Positions 34,891 through 42,985 are shown, counted from the stretch's first letter. The stretch: 64,000 nucleotides of DNA from Mycobacterium saskatchewanense (GCF_010729105.1 NZ_AP022573.1:2852001-2916000); one strand, 5' to 3'. Notes: generated by a model not told the origin, from the sequence alone. Program-made: numbers and translations.

Positions 34891-35703
34891 GTGCGGGTGC
34901 GAAAAGTGCCGATCCCGGTGCTGGCGGCGGCTATCGCCGTGGCCGTGCTCGCCGTCGCCGCCGTCGGCGTCGACTACGGGACCAGCATCTACGCCGAATA
35001 CCGGCTGTCGTCAACCGTCCGCAGGGCGGCGAATCTGCGGTCCGACCCGTTCGTCGCGATCCTCGCTTTCCCGTTCATTCCCCAGGCGATGCGCAACCAT
35101 TACAACGAGCTCGAGATCAAAGCGAACGCGGTCGATCACGCGGTCGTCGGGAAGGCCACGCTCGAGGCGACGATGTACTCGGTCGACCTGACCTACGCGT
35201 CGTGGCTGATCAGGCCCGATGCGAAACTGCCGGTGGGCAAGCTGGAGAGCCGGATCATCATCGACTCGATGCATCTGGGCCGCTACCTGGGGATGAACGA
35301 CCTGATGGTCGAGGCGCCGCCGCAGGAGACCAACGACGCGACCGGCGGGACAACCGAGTCCGGGATCTCCGGCAGCCACGGCCTGGTGTTCAGCGGAACA
35401 CCGAAGTCGGCCAATTTCGACCACCGGGTCAGCGTCTCGGTGGACCTTTCCATCGCCCCCGAGGACCAGGCGACGCTGGTCTTCACGCCCACGGGCGTCC
35501 TGATGGGACCCGACACGGCCAACCAGAAGGTCCCGGACGACAAGCGCGATGCGGTGCTGCGTGCGTTCACGCTCAGGCTGCCCGATCAGCGACTGCCGTT
35601 CGGCGTGGCGCCGACCTCCGAGGGGGCGCGCGGTTCCGACGTGATCATCGAGGGCATCACGCGGGGAGTAACGGTGACCCTGGAGGGGTTTAAGCAGTCA
35701 TGA
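34891..35703 (+). CDS. lmeA: LmeA-type phospholipid-binding exported protein (DUF2993)
   Basis: 270 residues from GTG 34891, a length I associate with Rv0817c; GTG 34897 and an upstream GTG at 34834 are also in frame. A hydrophobic signal/anchor (PVLAAAIAVAVLAVAAVGV) is followed by the DUF2993 body: YNELEIKANAVDHAVVGKAT, LEATMYSVDLTYASWL, IIIDSMHLGRYLGM, LRLPDQRLPFGVAPTSEGAR and GVTVTLEGF. In M. smegmatis LmeA binds acidic phospholipids in the periplasm and supports lipomannan mannan elongation. The last four bases overlap the next gene, thiX. Confidence 0.85.
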   Translation: MRVRKVPIPVLAAAIAVAVLAVAAVGVDYGTSIYAEYRLSSTVRRAANLRSDPFVAILAFPFIPQAMRNHYNELEIKANAVDHAVVGKATLEATMYSVDLTYASWLIRPDAKLPVGKLESRIIIDSMHLGRYLGMNDLMVEAPPQETNDATGGTTESGISGSHGLVFSGTPKSANFDHRVSVSVDLSIAPEDQATLVFTPTGVLMGPDTANQKVPDDKRDAVLRAFTLRLPDQRLPFGVAPTSEGARGSDVIIEGITRGVTVTLEGFKQS

Positions 35704-36116
35704 CCACTGTCGCCGTCACGATCGTCGCCGCCTTCGTCGTGGCAACCCTTGCCGGCTGGTTGATGACCCGGCGCTCCGGCCGCATCCGGGAAGTGCAGGC
35801 CGCACCGGCCGGCGACTCCGACACCGCCGAACTGGGCCTGTCCCGCAGCGGCCCGACGGTGGTCCACTTCAGCGCCCCGTGGTGCGGACCGTGCGATCGG
35901 GTTCGCCGGGTGGTCGACCAGGTTTGCCACGACCTCGGCGACGTCGCCCACCTCGAAGTCGACCTCGATGCCAACCCGGCGGCCGCCCGACGCTTGTCGG
36001 TGCTGTCGCTGCCGACCACGTTCATCTTCGACGTCGACGGACGGCAGCGGTACCGCGCGTCGGGAGTGCCCAGGGCGGCCGACCTGCGGTCCGCCCTGGA
36101 ACCGCTGTTGGCTTGA
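35700..36116 (+). CDS. thiX: Thioredoxin-like protein ThiX
   Basis: 138 residues. One N-terminal membrane helix (VTIVAAFVVATLAGWL) anchors a thioredoxin domain with the redox motif APWCGPCDRVR, cis-Pro segment LSLPTTFIFD and final GVPRAADLRSALEPLL. With Trp-Cys-Gly-Pro-Cys intact it should reduce disulfides, probably on the cell-surface side or in the cytoplasm close to the membrane. ATG overlaps the lmeA stop (ATGA). Immediately after its stop begins the promoter of the sulfur operon, the same order as Rv0817c-Rv0814c. Confidence 0.92.
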   Translation: MTTVAVTIVAAFVVATLAGWLMTRRSGRIREVQAAPAGDSDTAELGLSRSGPTVVHFSAPWCGPCDRVRRVVDQVCHDLGDVAHLEVDLDANPAAARRLSVLSLPTTFIFDVDGRQRYRASGVPRAADLRSALEPLLA

Positions 36117-36138
36117 CGACAGGGGTATTGGGTAAGCT
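36109..36138 (+). promoter_or_regulatory. Promoter of polycysteine leader and sulfur operon
   Basis: -10 TAAGCT (36133-36138) lies six bases before GTG 36145, the spacing of a leaderless start. TTGGCT (36109-36114) at an 18-base spacing may be the -35; it overlaps the thiX stop. Confidence 0.6.
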
Positions 36139-36144
36139 TGCCGC

Positions 36145-36234
36145 GTGCCAACCCGTCTTGAGCCCTCGCTCACCCAGCGTCGCGCAGTCGATCTGTGCCG
36201 CATGGCGGGTTGTTGTTGTTGCTGTAGCTGCTGA
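36145..36234 (+). CDS. Leaderless polycysteine leader peptide (cysteine-responsive attenuator)
   Basis: 29 residues from a GTG at the predicted transcript start: it begins VPTRLEPSLTQRR and ends CRMAGCCCCCSC, with five Cys codons in a row and one more before TGA. Polycysteine leaderless uORFs in front of the DUF4395-cysA-sseC operon are known in M. smegmatis and M. tuberculosis as cysteine-responsive attenuators: ribosomes stall on Cys codons when cysteine is scarce and downstream expression rises. The 104-base gap to the next start contains a possible base-paired element. Position, leaderless promoter and operon content all match that mechanism. Confidence 0.9.
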   Translation: MPTRLEPSLTQRRAVDLCRMAGCCCCCSC

Positions 36235-36239
36235 GCCGC

Positions 36240-36290
36240 CACGCCCTTCTGCGTCGCGCTCGGAGCAGCCTCGGAGTACCCGGTGGCGTG
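36240..36290 (+). promoter_or_regulatory. Possible attenuator stem between uORF and DUF4395 gene
   Basis: CACGCC (36240-36245) can pair with GGCGTG (36285-36290), and the second arm is followed by a C-rich run. The first arm starts six bases after the leader-peptide stop, so a stalled ribosome would cover it, as an attenuation switch needs. Confidence 0.4.
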
Positions 36291-36337
36291 CCCCCCCACC
36301 CCTTTCCGTGCAACAGGCATATTCAAGGAGCAATCAC

Positions 36338-36811
36338 GTGCCCAACAACGACACCACCAGAACTAACCCGGCCCTCGTCGACGTCCGTGGACCACGGTTC
36401 GCCGCATGGATCACGACCGCCGTGCTCGTGCTCGCGCTGATCGTCTCGGCCGTCAGCCCGCCCGCGGCCGCGGTCATTCTCGCTGTCCAGGCGGTGATTT
36501 TCGCCATCGGCGCCGTCGCGGGTCCGCGCCGTCATCCGTACGGGCGGATCTTCGCCGCGCTCGTCGCGCCGCGGCTGGGGCCCGTCAAGGAGCGCGAACC
36601 CGTGCCGCCCCTGAAATTCGCCCAGCTCGTCGGCCTCGTCTTTGCAGTCGTTGCCGTAGCCGGGTTCGCATCGGGCGCCTCCCTGATCGGCGTCATCGCC
36701 GCGGCCGCCGCCCTGGTGGCCGCGTTCCTGAATGCCGCCTTCGGCATCTGCCTGGGCTGCCAGATCTATCCCCTGGTGGCCCGCTTCCGCCGCGGCCCCC
36801 AACCCGCATAG
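36338..36811 (+). CDS. DUF4395 membrane protein of the cysA-sseC operon
   Basis: 157 residues from a GTG preceded by AAGGAG. Four hydrophobic segments: AAWITTAVLVLALIVSAVS, AAVILAVQAVIFAIGAVAG, QLVGLVFAVVAVAGFASG, SLIGVIAAAAALVAAFLNAA. A conserved pair of Cys in FGICLGCQIYPLVAR follows the last helix, typical of DUF4395 and suited to handling sulfur or disulfides at the membrane. Function unknown. First full-length gene after the polycysteine leader, 46 bases before cysA. Confidence 0.9.
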   Translation: MPNNDTTRTNPALVDVRGPRFAAWITTAVLVLALIVSAVSPPAAAVILAVQAVIFAIGAVAGPRRHPYGRIFAALVAPRLGPVKEREPVPPLKFAQLVGLVFAVVAVAGFASGASLIGVIAAAAALVAAFLNAAFGICLGCQIYPLVARFRRGPQPA

Positions 36812-36857
36812 ACCGCCCACCCGCGGCTCAATGAAGTGATCGAAAGGAATCCCCACC

Positions 36858-37691
36858 ATGGCTCGCTCCGACGTCCTGGTCTCCCCCGACTGGGCTGAGA
36901 GCAATCTCGACTCCGCCAAAGTGGTCTTCGTCGAGGTCGACGAGGACACCAGCGTGTACGACCTCGGGCACATCCCCGGCGCGGTCAAGCTGGACTGGCG
37001 TGATGATCTGCAGGATCCGGTCAGGCGCGACTTCGTCGACGCTCAGCAATTCTCGAAACTGCTGAGCGAGCGCGGCATCTCCAACGACGACACCGTCGTC
37101 CTCTACGGGGGCAACAACAACTGGTTCGCGGCCTACGCGTACTGGTATTTCAAGGTCTACGGCCACTCTCAGGTCAAGCTGCTGGACGGCGGCCGCAAAA
37201 AATGGGAACTCGACGGCCGGCCCCTCACCAGCGACGCCGTCACCCGGCCCGCGACCTCCTACACGGCGGCCGCCCCGGACAACACCATCCGGGCGTTTCG
37301 CGACGAGGTGATCGCGGCGATCAACGTCAAAAACCTGGTGGACGTCCGTTCCCCCGACGAGTTCTCCGGCAAGATCCTGGCACCGGCACACCTGCCCCAG
37401 GAGCAGAGCCAGCGGCCGGGCCACATCCCGGGGGCGATCAATGTCCCGTGGAGCAGGGCCGCGAACGAGGACGGCACCTTCAAGTCCGACGAGGAGCTGG
37501 CGAAGCTGTACGCCGCCGCCGGTCTGGACGATTCGAAGGAGACCATCGCGTACTGCCGCATCGGGGAGCGCTCGTCGCACACCTGGTTCGTGCTGCGCGA
37601 ATTGCTCGGGCATCGGAATGTCAAGAACTACGACGGCAGTTGGACGGAATACGGCTCCCTGGTGGGTGCCCCGATCGAGTTGGGAAGCTGA
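36858..37691 (+). CDS. cysA2: Thiosulfate sulfurtransferase (rhodanese) CysA2-type
   Basis: 277 residues, tandem rhodanese domains. The N-terminal, inactive half has YDLGHIPGAVKLDWRDDLQD and VVLYGGNNNWFAAYAYWYFK; the C-terminal half has LVDVRSPDEFSGKI and the active loop YCRIGERSSHTW with Cys at residue 233, the position of the active Cys in mycobacterial CysA proteins. It moves sulfane sulfur from thiosulfate to acceptors. It is followed two bases later by sseC, and regulated with it by the cysteine leader. Confidence 0.95.
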   Translation: MARSDVLVSPDWAESNLDSAKVVFVEVDEDTSVYDLGHIPGAVKLDWRDDLQDPVRRDFVDAQQFSKLLSERGISNDDTVVLYGGNNNWFAAYAYWYFKVYGHSQVKLLDGGRKKWELDGRPLTSDAVTRPATSYTAAAPDNTIRAFRDEVIAAINVKNLVDVRSPDEFSGKILAPAHLPQEQSQRPGHIPGAINVPWSRAANEDGTFKSDEELAKLYAAAGLDDSKETIAYCRIGERSSHTWFVLRELLGHRNVKNYDGSWTEYGSLVGAPIELGS

Positions 37692-37693
37692 TT

Positions 37694-37996
37694 ATGTGCT
37701 CTGGACCCAAGCAAGGACTGACGTTGCCGGCCAGCGTTGACCTCGAGAAGGAGACGGTGATCACCGGACGCGTCGTGGACAGCGACGGCCAAACGGTGGG
37801 TGGGGCGTTCGTGCGGTTGCTGGACTCGTCGGACGAGTTCACCGCCGAGGTGGTCGCCTCCGCGACCGGCGAGTTCCGGTTCTTCGCCGCGCCGGGTTCC
37901 TGGACCCTGCGCGCGCTGTCGAGGGTCGGCAACGGCGACGCCGTGGTGACTCCGTCCGGCGCCGGCATCCACGAGGTCGACGTCAAGGTCGCCTGA
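37694..37996 (+). CDS. sseC: SseC, DUF1416 family
   Basis: 100 residues: MCSGPKQGLTLPASVDLEKE, TVITGRVVDSDGQTVGGAFV, RLLDSSDEFTAEVVASATGE and FRFFAAPGSWTLRALSR describe a small carboxypeptidase-regulatory-like beta sandwich. Cys2 is the only Cys and may carry sulfur. Always next to cysA in mycobacteria and assigned to sulfur metabolism by context; mechanism unknown. Begins two bases after the cysA2 stop. Confidence 0.92.
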   Translation: MCSGPKQGLTLPASVDLEKETVITGRVVDSDGQTVGGAFVRLLDSSDEFTAEVVASATGEFRFFAAPGSWTLRALSRVGNGDAVVTPSGAGIHEVDVKVA

Positions 37997-38046
37997 CCGA
38001 CCGGGGATGTGCCTCGGAGCCGCGCGGGACGAATAGACTCGTTGCC

Positions 38047-38145
38047 GTGGTGCTGTTCTTCGAGATCATGCTGGTCGTGTCCGTCGTGGTGATTTCCTGG
38101 TTCGCGTTGTACACGCTCTACCGGCTCATCACCGACGAATCGTGA
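38047..38145 (+). CDS. 32-residue single-span membrane peptide, leaderless
   Basis: [20 protein letters not shown] then [12 protein letters not shown], one membrane helix of about 20 residues with a short polar tail. GTG 38047 lies seven bases after TAGACT (38034-38039), a -10 element, so it is probably translated without a leader. Its stop overlaps the GTG of the nitrobindin gene (GTGA), so translation of the peptide would couple to nitrobindin. It may be a small regulatory peptide or a membrane subunit. Too short for routine gene callers, but codon spacing and context support it. Confidence 0.72.
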   Translation: MVLFFEIMLVVSVVVISWFALYTLYRLITDES

Positions 38146-38810
38146 CGGCCGACGAGGACTCCGAGGGATCGGTGGGCTCGCCCAGGTCTGGCGACCGTGC
38201 GGTGGCCGCCGCCGCCGAACGCGCCAAGGTGACCGCGGCCCGCAACATCCCGGCCTTCGACGATCTGCCGGTTCCAGCGGACACCGCGAACCTGCGCGAG
38301 GGCGCCAGCCTGAACGACGCGCTGCTGGCCCTGCTGCCACTGGTAGGCGTGTGGCGCGGGGAGGGCGAGGGCCGCGCGCACGACGGTGACTACCGGTTCG
38401 GCCAGCAGATCGTGGTGTCGCACGACGGCGGCGACTACCTGAACTGGGAAGCCCGGTCCTGGCGGCTCGACGACAAAGGCCAGTACCAGCAACCCGGATT
38501 GCGCGAGACGGGGTTTTGGCGCTTCGTCAACGACCCCGACGATCCCACCGAATCCCAGGCCATCGAGCTGTTGCTGGCGCACTCGGCGGGCTACGTCGAG
38601 TTGTTCTACGGACGGCCGCGCAACCAGTCGTCGTGGGAGTTGGTGACCGACGCGCTGGCCCGTAGCCGGTCGGGCGTGCTGGTCGGTGGCGCCAAGCGGC
38701 TCTACGGCATCGTCGAAGGTGGTGACCTCGCCTACGTCGAGGAACGAGTCGACGCCGACGGTGGCCTGGTACCGCACCTGTCGGCGCGGCTGTCCAGGTT
38801 CGCGGGATAG
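38142..38810 (+). CDS. Nitrobindin-type haem-binding protein (Rv0813c family)
   Basis: 222 residues. A variable N-terminal extension precedes the ten-stranded barrel, starting [20 protein letters not shown] and continuing [44 protein letters not shown] and [15 protein letters not shown]. The GxWxGxG motif and FGQ strand mark the nitrobindin/THAP4 family, which binds ferric haem and isomerises peroxynitrite. Translationally coupled to the 32-residue membrane peptide. In M. tuberculosis the next gene is Rv0812; here two signalling genes intervene. Confidence 0.93.
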   Translation: MTADEDSEGSVGSPRSGDRAVAAAAERAKVTAARNIPAFDDLPVPADTANLREGASLNDALLALLPLVGVWRGEGEGRAHDGDYRFGQQIVVSHDGGDYLNWEARSWRLDDKGQYQQPGLRETGFWRFVNDPDDPTESQAIELLLAHSAGYVELFYGRPRNQSSWELVTDALARSRSGVLVGGAKRLYGIVEGGDLAYVEERVDADGGLVPHLSARLSRFAG

Positions 38811-38893
38811 GCCCCGCTCCCCCTTCCTGCGTGTACTGTTTCGTCGTCCGAGCAGCCGAGTTCCGCGCCGTCGCAGAAAGGTAAGGTCGGCGG

Positions 38894-41266
38894 ATGGGTC
38901 GCACGAGGACGCCCTCGCCCGCCCCCCGCTGGGTGGCAACCGGGACCAGCCTGCTCCTCATCGCCTATCTGGCCGCGCTCGCGCTGCGGCCATCCATCGT
39001 CGACAGTCTGCCGAGATGGCTTGCATGGTTCGGCCGGCCGGGATCGATGCCGACGCTCGCGATCGTGGTGACCGTGCTCGTCGTCGCGTGTGTGCTGACG
39101 TTCAGATCCGGCAGCAGTCACCGCATGGTGGGGGTTTCCTTCACCGTGATTGCTGTGCTCATCAGCATGAGCGCTGTGTTGGGCATGACCTCCTACTGGG
39201 GCTGCCACGACGCCAACCATCCGGCCTTCTTCACCCCGCTGATGGCGACGGCGCAGTTGGTCAAGGGCAGCACCAGTGACTTCTCGGTGGGCGGGCGCAC
39301 CTGCCCGAACCCCACCCCGGTCGGCCTGGAACTCGCCCGGATCGCTGCGCTGTCCGCCATCTTCACCGGTCTGGGCGGTGTGGTGGTCGGCGTCTTCCGA
39401 TCCCAGGTGGACCGGCTGAGGGCCAACCTCGCCGACTCCGCCACCGTCGTCGTCGGGGTAGACGACGACACCCAGTCGCTGATCAGCGGCGTCGCGCGAA
39501 CCCTCGACCGCCGCGGCACCCTGGTCGTCATCACCGGCGCGGGCGACGACCGCGTCCAACGCGCCCGCCGGCAAGGCGCCCGGGTGGTGCTGGTGGACTT
39601 CGACAATCCGGAGACGCTGGTGTCGCTGCGGCTGTGGCGCCACCTCTCCCGGCTGTATCTGATGGCGCCCGACCCGGCGATCAACTTGTTGTGGCTAGAC
39701 CTGATCAGTCGGCGGCTCGCCGAGGTCGGACACAAGCGGCGGCTGCCCCTCATCGTGCGGATGGACGACCCGTGGCTGGCCGAGGCGTGGCGCGCCCAGC
39801 AGTTCGGCGGCTCCGACACCCGGTGGGCCGCCGACGTGGTGGGCAAGTACGAGGTGACGGCCGCCCGGCTGCTCGACGGCATCATCGCGGCCGGGCAAAT
39901 CAAGCGCGTATTCATCTGCGGCACTTCGCAATTGACCCTCGCGCTGTGCGCCGACCTGACCCGGCGCGCGCTGGAACGCGACTTCTACACCCCACCCGGC
40001 GCCGTCCCGCTGCCGGCGCTCACCCTCGTCGAGAAGGATGCCGAGGAGTATCTGCGGGATCACGAGTTCTACCGGCAGCAAGCGGGATTCATGTCGGAGG
40101 GCCCCACGATCGACGCGATCGGCGAGGTGCCGACGATACCGGCCCTGCTCAAGCTGATCGGTGAGGGCCATCCGGCAACCAGCGCGGTCATCCTGGTCGA
40201 CGTGCACGCCGCGACGACCGGCACGCGGCTGGCCGCCCGCTTCCCCGAGATGCTGGTGTACGTCTCGGACCTCAACACCAACCTCGCCGACGACTCTGTC
40301 CAGGTCGTCGGCATGCTGCAGTCCTACTCCCTGGTGCTCGACACCCGCGAGGGTCAGGTCCAGGACGCCTGGGAACGCGCGGCGCGGCTCATCCACGAGC
40401 GGTACGTGTCGACGATCGACGCCGCGGCGCCGCGGTCGCCGGCCACGCAGCCCTGGGCGGAGCTCAGCGAGTTTTATCGTGGGTCCAATCGGCGCCAGGT
40501 GCGCAACGCCCTGTGGATGGTGGAACAGATCGCGGGACACACCTGGAACACCTGGGGCGGCCCGCCGGCGCAGTTGTCCGGGCACGACATGGCGGGATTG
40601 CCACCGCTGGAACAACTTGCGCTGATGGGCTTCGATCGGAACTCCGCGATGAGCATGGCCCAGGCGGAGCACGAGGACTGGTGCCGCTACTACCGCCGCA
40701 ACGGCTGGAAGTACGGTTCGCCCCGCGACGACTCACGCAAGATCCACGACAAGTTGGTCGACTGGTCGGTGGTGCAGAGCACGCCCGACATGCTCAACGC
40801 CGCGGTGCGGAGCCTTGCGGGCACGCTGTGGAGCCTGCGGCAGCTGGGCTTTCGGTCTCGCCCGCTGTGGCGGTCGTTCGCCCGGGTCGGGACGGTCACC
40901 GCCGAACAGCACGCCACGGCCTGGACGTGGACGTCGGATTCGGGGCACACCATGCGCGCCGGCGCCGGCGACTGGGCGGTGCACGAAGACGGGAAGGTGT
41001 GGTCGGTGCGCGACGACATCTTCCGCGAGACGTACGAGCCGGCCGGTGACGGGCGATGGCGGAGGAAGGGCAGGGTCCAAGCGCGACCGGCCCAGCCCGG
41101 CGAGACCGTCAATACCCTGGAGGGCCCCGCGACGGCGGCCGACGGCGACTGGATCGTGCGCGGACAGCAGGGTGAGCAATGGCCGGTTCCCGGAGACGAA
41201 TTCGCGCGCCGCTACGCCGAATACGAGCCGCCCGCGGAAGCGGGCGTTCCCGGTGGCAGCGAATGA
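38894..41266 (+). CDS. Membrane TrkA-like protein with RyR domain
   Basis: 790 residues. Four hydrophobic segments (about 16-31, 52-70, 78-98, 146-168), with an outside loop holding Cys104 and Cys137. Residues 183-245 form a Rossmann/TrkA-N-like domain (ATVVVGVDDDTQSL, RRQGARVVLVDFDNPETL), but the GxGxxG loop reads GVDDDT. A second Rossmann-like unit begins at KRVFICGTSQLTLALCADL (338 on). A RyR-type domain lies at about 585-640 (AEHEDWCRYYRRNGWKYGSP, RDDSRKIHDKLVDW). Two C-terminal repeats, near 692-715 and 751-777, share the pattern DW-x-V...G-x-W-x-V...F...Y. It resembles K+-channel regulatory assemblies with a nucleotide sensor. Followed 110 bases later by the TIR gene. Confidence 0.8.
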   Translation: MGRTRTPSPAPRWVATGTSLLLIAYLAALALRPSIVDSLPRWLAWFGRPGSMPTLAIVVTVLVVACVLTFRSGSSHRMVGVSFTVIAVLISMSAVLGMTSYWGCHDANHPAFFTPLMATAQLVKGSTSDFSVGGRTCPNPTPVGLELARIAALSAIFTGLGGVVVGVFRSQVDRLRANLADSATVVVGVDDDTQSLISGVARTLDRRGTLVVITGAGDDRVQRARRQGARVVLVDFDNPETLVSLRLWRHLSRLYLMAPDPAINLLWLDLISRRLAEVGHKRRLPLIVRMDDPWLAEAWRAQQFGGSDTRWAADVVGKYEVTAARLLDGIIAAGQIKRVFICGTSQLTLALCADLTRRALERDFYTPPGAVPLPALTLVEKDAEEYLRDHEFYRQQAGFMSEGPTIDAIGEVPTIPALLKLIGEGHPATSAVILVDVHAATTGTRLAARFPEMLVYVSDLNTNLADDSVQVVGMLQSYSLVLDTREGQVQDAWERAARLIHERYVSTIDAAAPRSPATQPWAELSEFYRGSNRRQVRNALWMVEQIAGHTWNTWGGPPAQLSGHDMAGLPPLEQLALMGFDRNSAMSMAQAEHEDWCRYYRRNGWKYGSPRDDSRKIHDKLVDWSVVQSTPDMLNAAVRSLAGTLWSLRQLGFRSRPLWRSFARVGTVTAEQHATAWTWTSDSGHTMRAGAGDWAVHEDGKVWSVRDDIFRETYEPAGDGRWRRKGRVQARPAQPGETVNTLEGPATAADGDWIVRGQQGEQWPVPGDEFARRYAEYEPPAEAGVPGGSE

Positions 41267-41376
41267 AATCCGCGAGCCGATGGGCCTGGACACTGATACG
41301 GTATCGGCGCATGTCCAATAGCCGCATGCAGGGTTTCGCCCCGTTCGTTCGCTCCCGCTCAACCTAGGAGACTGCG

Positions 41377-42906
41377 ATGCCGCTGTTCATCAGCTACTCG
41401 AGCCAGGACAGGTCGACGGTCGACGCCCTGACGACCGCCCTTCGGCGCGCCCAACAGCAGGTGTGGTTCGACCAAGAGCTCGGCGGCGGCGAGTCCTGGT
41501 GGAACAAGATCCTCGAGCAGATCCGCTCGTGCGACGTGTTCCTCGTCGCGCTCTCGAACAACTGGCTGCAATCGAAGCCGAGCCAGGCCGAGCTGCGCTA
41601 CGCCCGCGCGCTGAACCGGCCCATCCTGCCCGTGCAGATCGGCGACATCGACAGCATGCGGGTGAATCCCCTGGCCACGTTGCAGATCATCGACTACCGG
41701 AAACCGACCGTTGACGCGGGCATTCAACTGGTCACGGCGGTACACGCCCTGCAAAGCTCGCCCGTGCCCTTGCCGGATCCGCTGCCCGAAGAGCCCGCGG
41801 TGCCGTTCGGCTACATCACGCGGATGGGCAACACCCTGTCCGAAAAAGAACTCAGCCCCCAGCAGCAGACGCAACTGCTGATCGAGCTCCGCACCGGGTT
41901 CGACGAGGACGGGGACGACCCCAGCGCCCGGGGTGACATCGCCCAGCTGCTGCGCATGCTGCGCCTGCGGCACGACGTGACCTACCGGACCCGGACCGAA
42001 ATCGACAACGTGCTCGCCGAGATCGAGGCAAGGGACAAGTCGGCGGGCGCCCCCGAGACCGCCCCCGAGGAGGCGCCGACTCAGCGGGCCGCGGCGCCAT
42101 CGCCGGCCCCGCGGCCCGCTTCGGCCGCTTCGCCGGCCGCCGCCCCGGGTGCGTCCGGCGGCGCGGCGACGAAAGGCGGGTCGAACAAGCGCCTGGTCGT
42201 CATCGGCGGCGCCGCCGCGGCTGCGGTGGCAGCTATCGCGATAGTCGTCGTGTTGGCCACCCAGGGCGGCAACACCAAGCCAGCCCCGAAGGCCAGCCCG
42301 AGTCAGACGCCCAGCGCCGCCACTTCAGCGAATCCCACCAAGCTGGACTCCTACCTCCTCGATCCCGTCGAGGTCGGCACGATCGTCGGTGAGCAGAACA
42401 TGGTCGTCTCGGACAGGGTCGACCAGCTGCGGACGTCCCGGGGCAAGCTGTCCAATCCCGACTGCATCGGCGCCTACGAACCCATCGAGGACGCGGCGTA
42501 CACCGGCGCGGGCGGCTTCGTCGGGGCCCGCGGGCAGGCCGTGCACTCGGCCGGGGAGAACCCGGCCCGCCGGGCGTTCGAATCGGTGGCGACCTTCGCG
42601 TCGGCCGACAACGCCCGTGCCTTCGTCGACGCGTCGGCGGAGAAGTGGAAAGCCTGCGCCGGGCAGGCGGTCACGATGGCGGTCGGCGGCAAGACGTACG
42701 CGTACACCTTCGGCGAGGTCACCGGGGCGGCGCCCAAGATCGCGCAGGAGAGGGTTCCGACGGACGGTGGCGACCGGACGTGCCACCACGTGTTGCACGC
42801 GGCATCCGAGGTCGTCATCGACGTGTTGCTGTGTGGGGTGGACGTCGCGCCCGGTGAGGCGGGACGGATCGCCGAGCAGATATCCGGCCGGGTCGCGCAG
42901 CAATAG
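41377..42906 (+). CDS. TIR-domain protein with transmembrane helix and PknH-like sensor domain
   Basis: 509 residues in three parts. Residues 1-130 are a TIR domain: LFISYSSQDRSTVDALTTAL, VWFDQELGGGESWWNKILEQ, DVFLVALSNNWLQSKPSQAE, with Glu72 at the place of the NADase catalytic Glu. After a helical segment and an Ala/Pro-rich linker, one membrane helix covers ~273-295. The outside domain (~325-509) matches PknH-type sensors: TKLDSYLLDPVEVGTIVG, NPDCIGAYEP, AYTGAGGFVGARGQ, KWKACAGQ, DRTCHHVLHA, LLCGVDVAPGEA, with four Cys for two disulfides. An N-in/C-out receptor that would couple an envelope signal to NAD cleavage. CTAGGAG precedes ATG 41377. Confidence 0.85.
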   Translation: MPLFISYSSQDRSTVDALTTALRRAQQQVWFDQELGGGESWWNKILEQIRSCDVFLVALSNNWLQSKPSQAELRYARALNRPILPVQIGDIDSMRVNPLATLQIIDYRKPTVDAGIQLVTAVHALQSSPVPLPDPLPEEPAVPFGYITRMGNTLSEKELSPQQQTQLLIELRTGFDEDGDDPSARGDIAQLLRMLRLRHDVTYRTRTEIDNVLAEIEARDKSAGAPETAPEEAPTQRAAAPSPAPRPASAASPAAAPGASGGAATKGGSNKRLVVIGGAAAAAVAAIAIVVVLATQGGNTKPAPKASPSQTPSAATSANPTKLDSYLLDPVEVGTIVGEQNMVVSDRVDQLRTSRGKLSNPDCIGAYEPIEDAAYTGAGGFVGARGQAVHSAGENPARRAFESVATFASADNARAFVDASAEKWKACAGQAVTMAVGGKTYAYTFGEVTGAAPKIAQERVPTDGGDRTCHHVLHAASEVVIDVLLCGVDVAPGEAGRIAEQISGRVAQQ

Positions 42907-42937
42907 CCGGGTCTCTTCCCGGGTCGTGACATGGGAC

Positions 42938-42985
42938 GGCCCCCGAGCAAAGCTCCAGGTTGGACAGACCGGAAGCTCGGGGGCC
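42938..42985. terminator. Long hairpin after the TIR gene
   Basis: Perfect 11-bp inverted repeat GGCCCCCGAGC / GCTCGGGGGCC around a 26-base loop, 31 bases after the TIR stop and before the convergent pabC. GC-rich, without a T-run; probable terminator. Confidence 0.55.
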
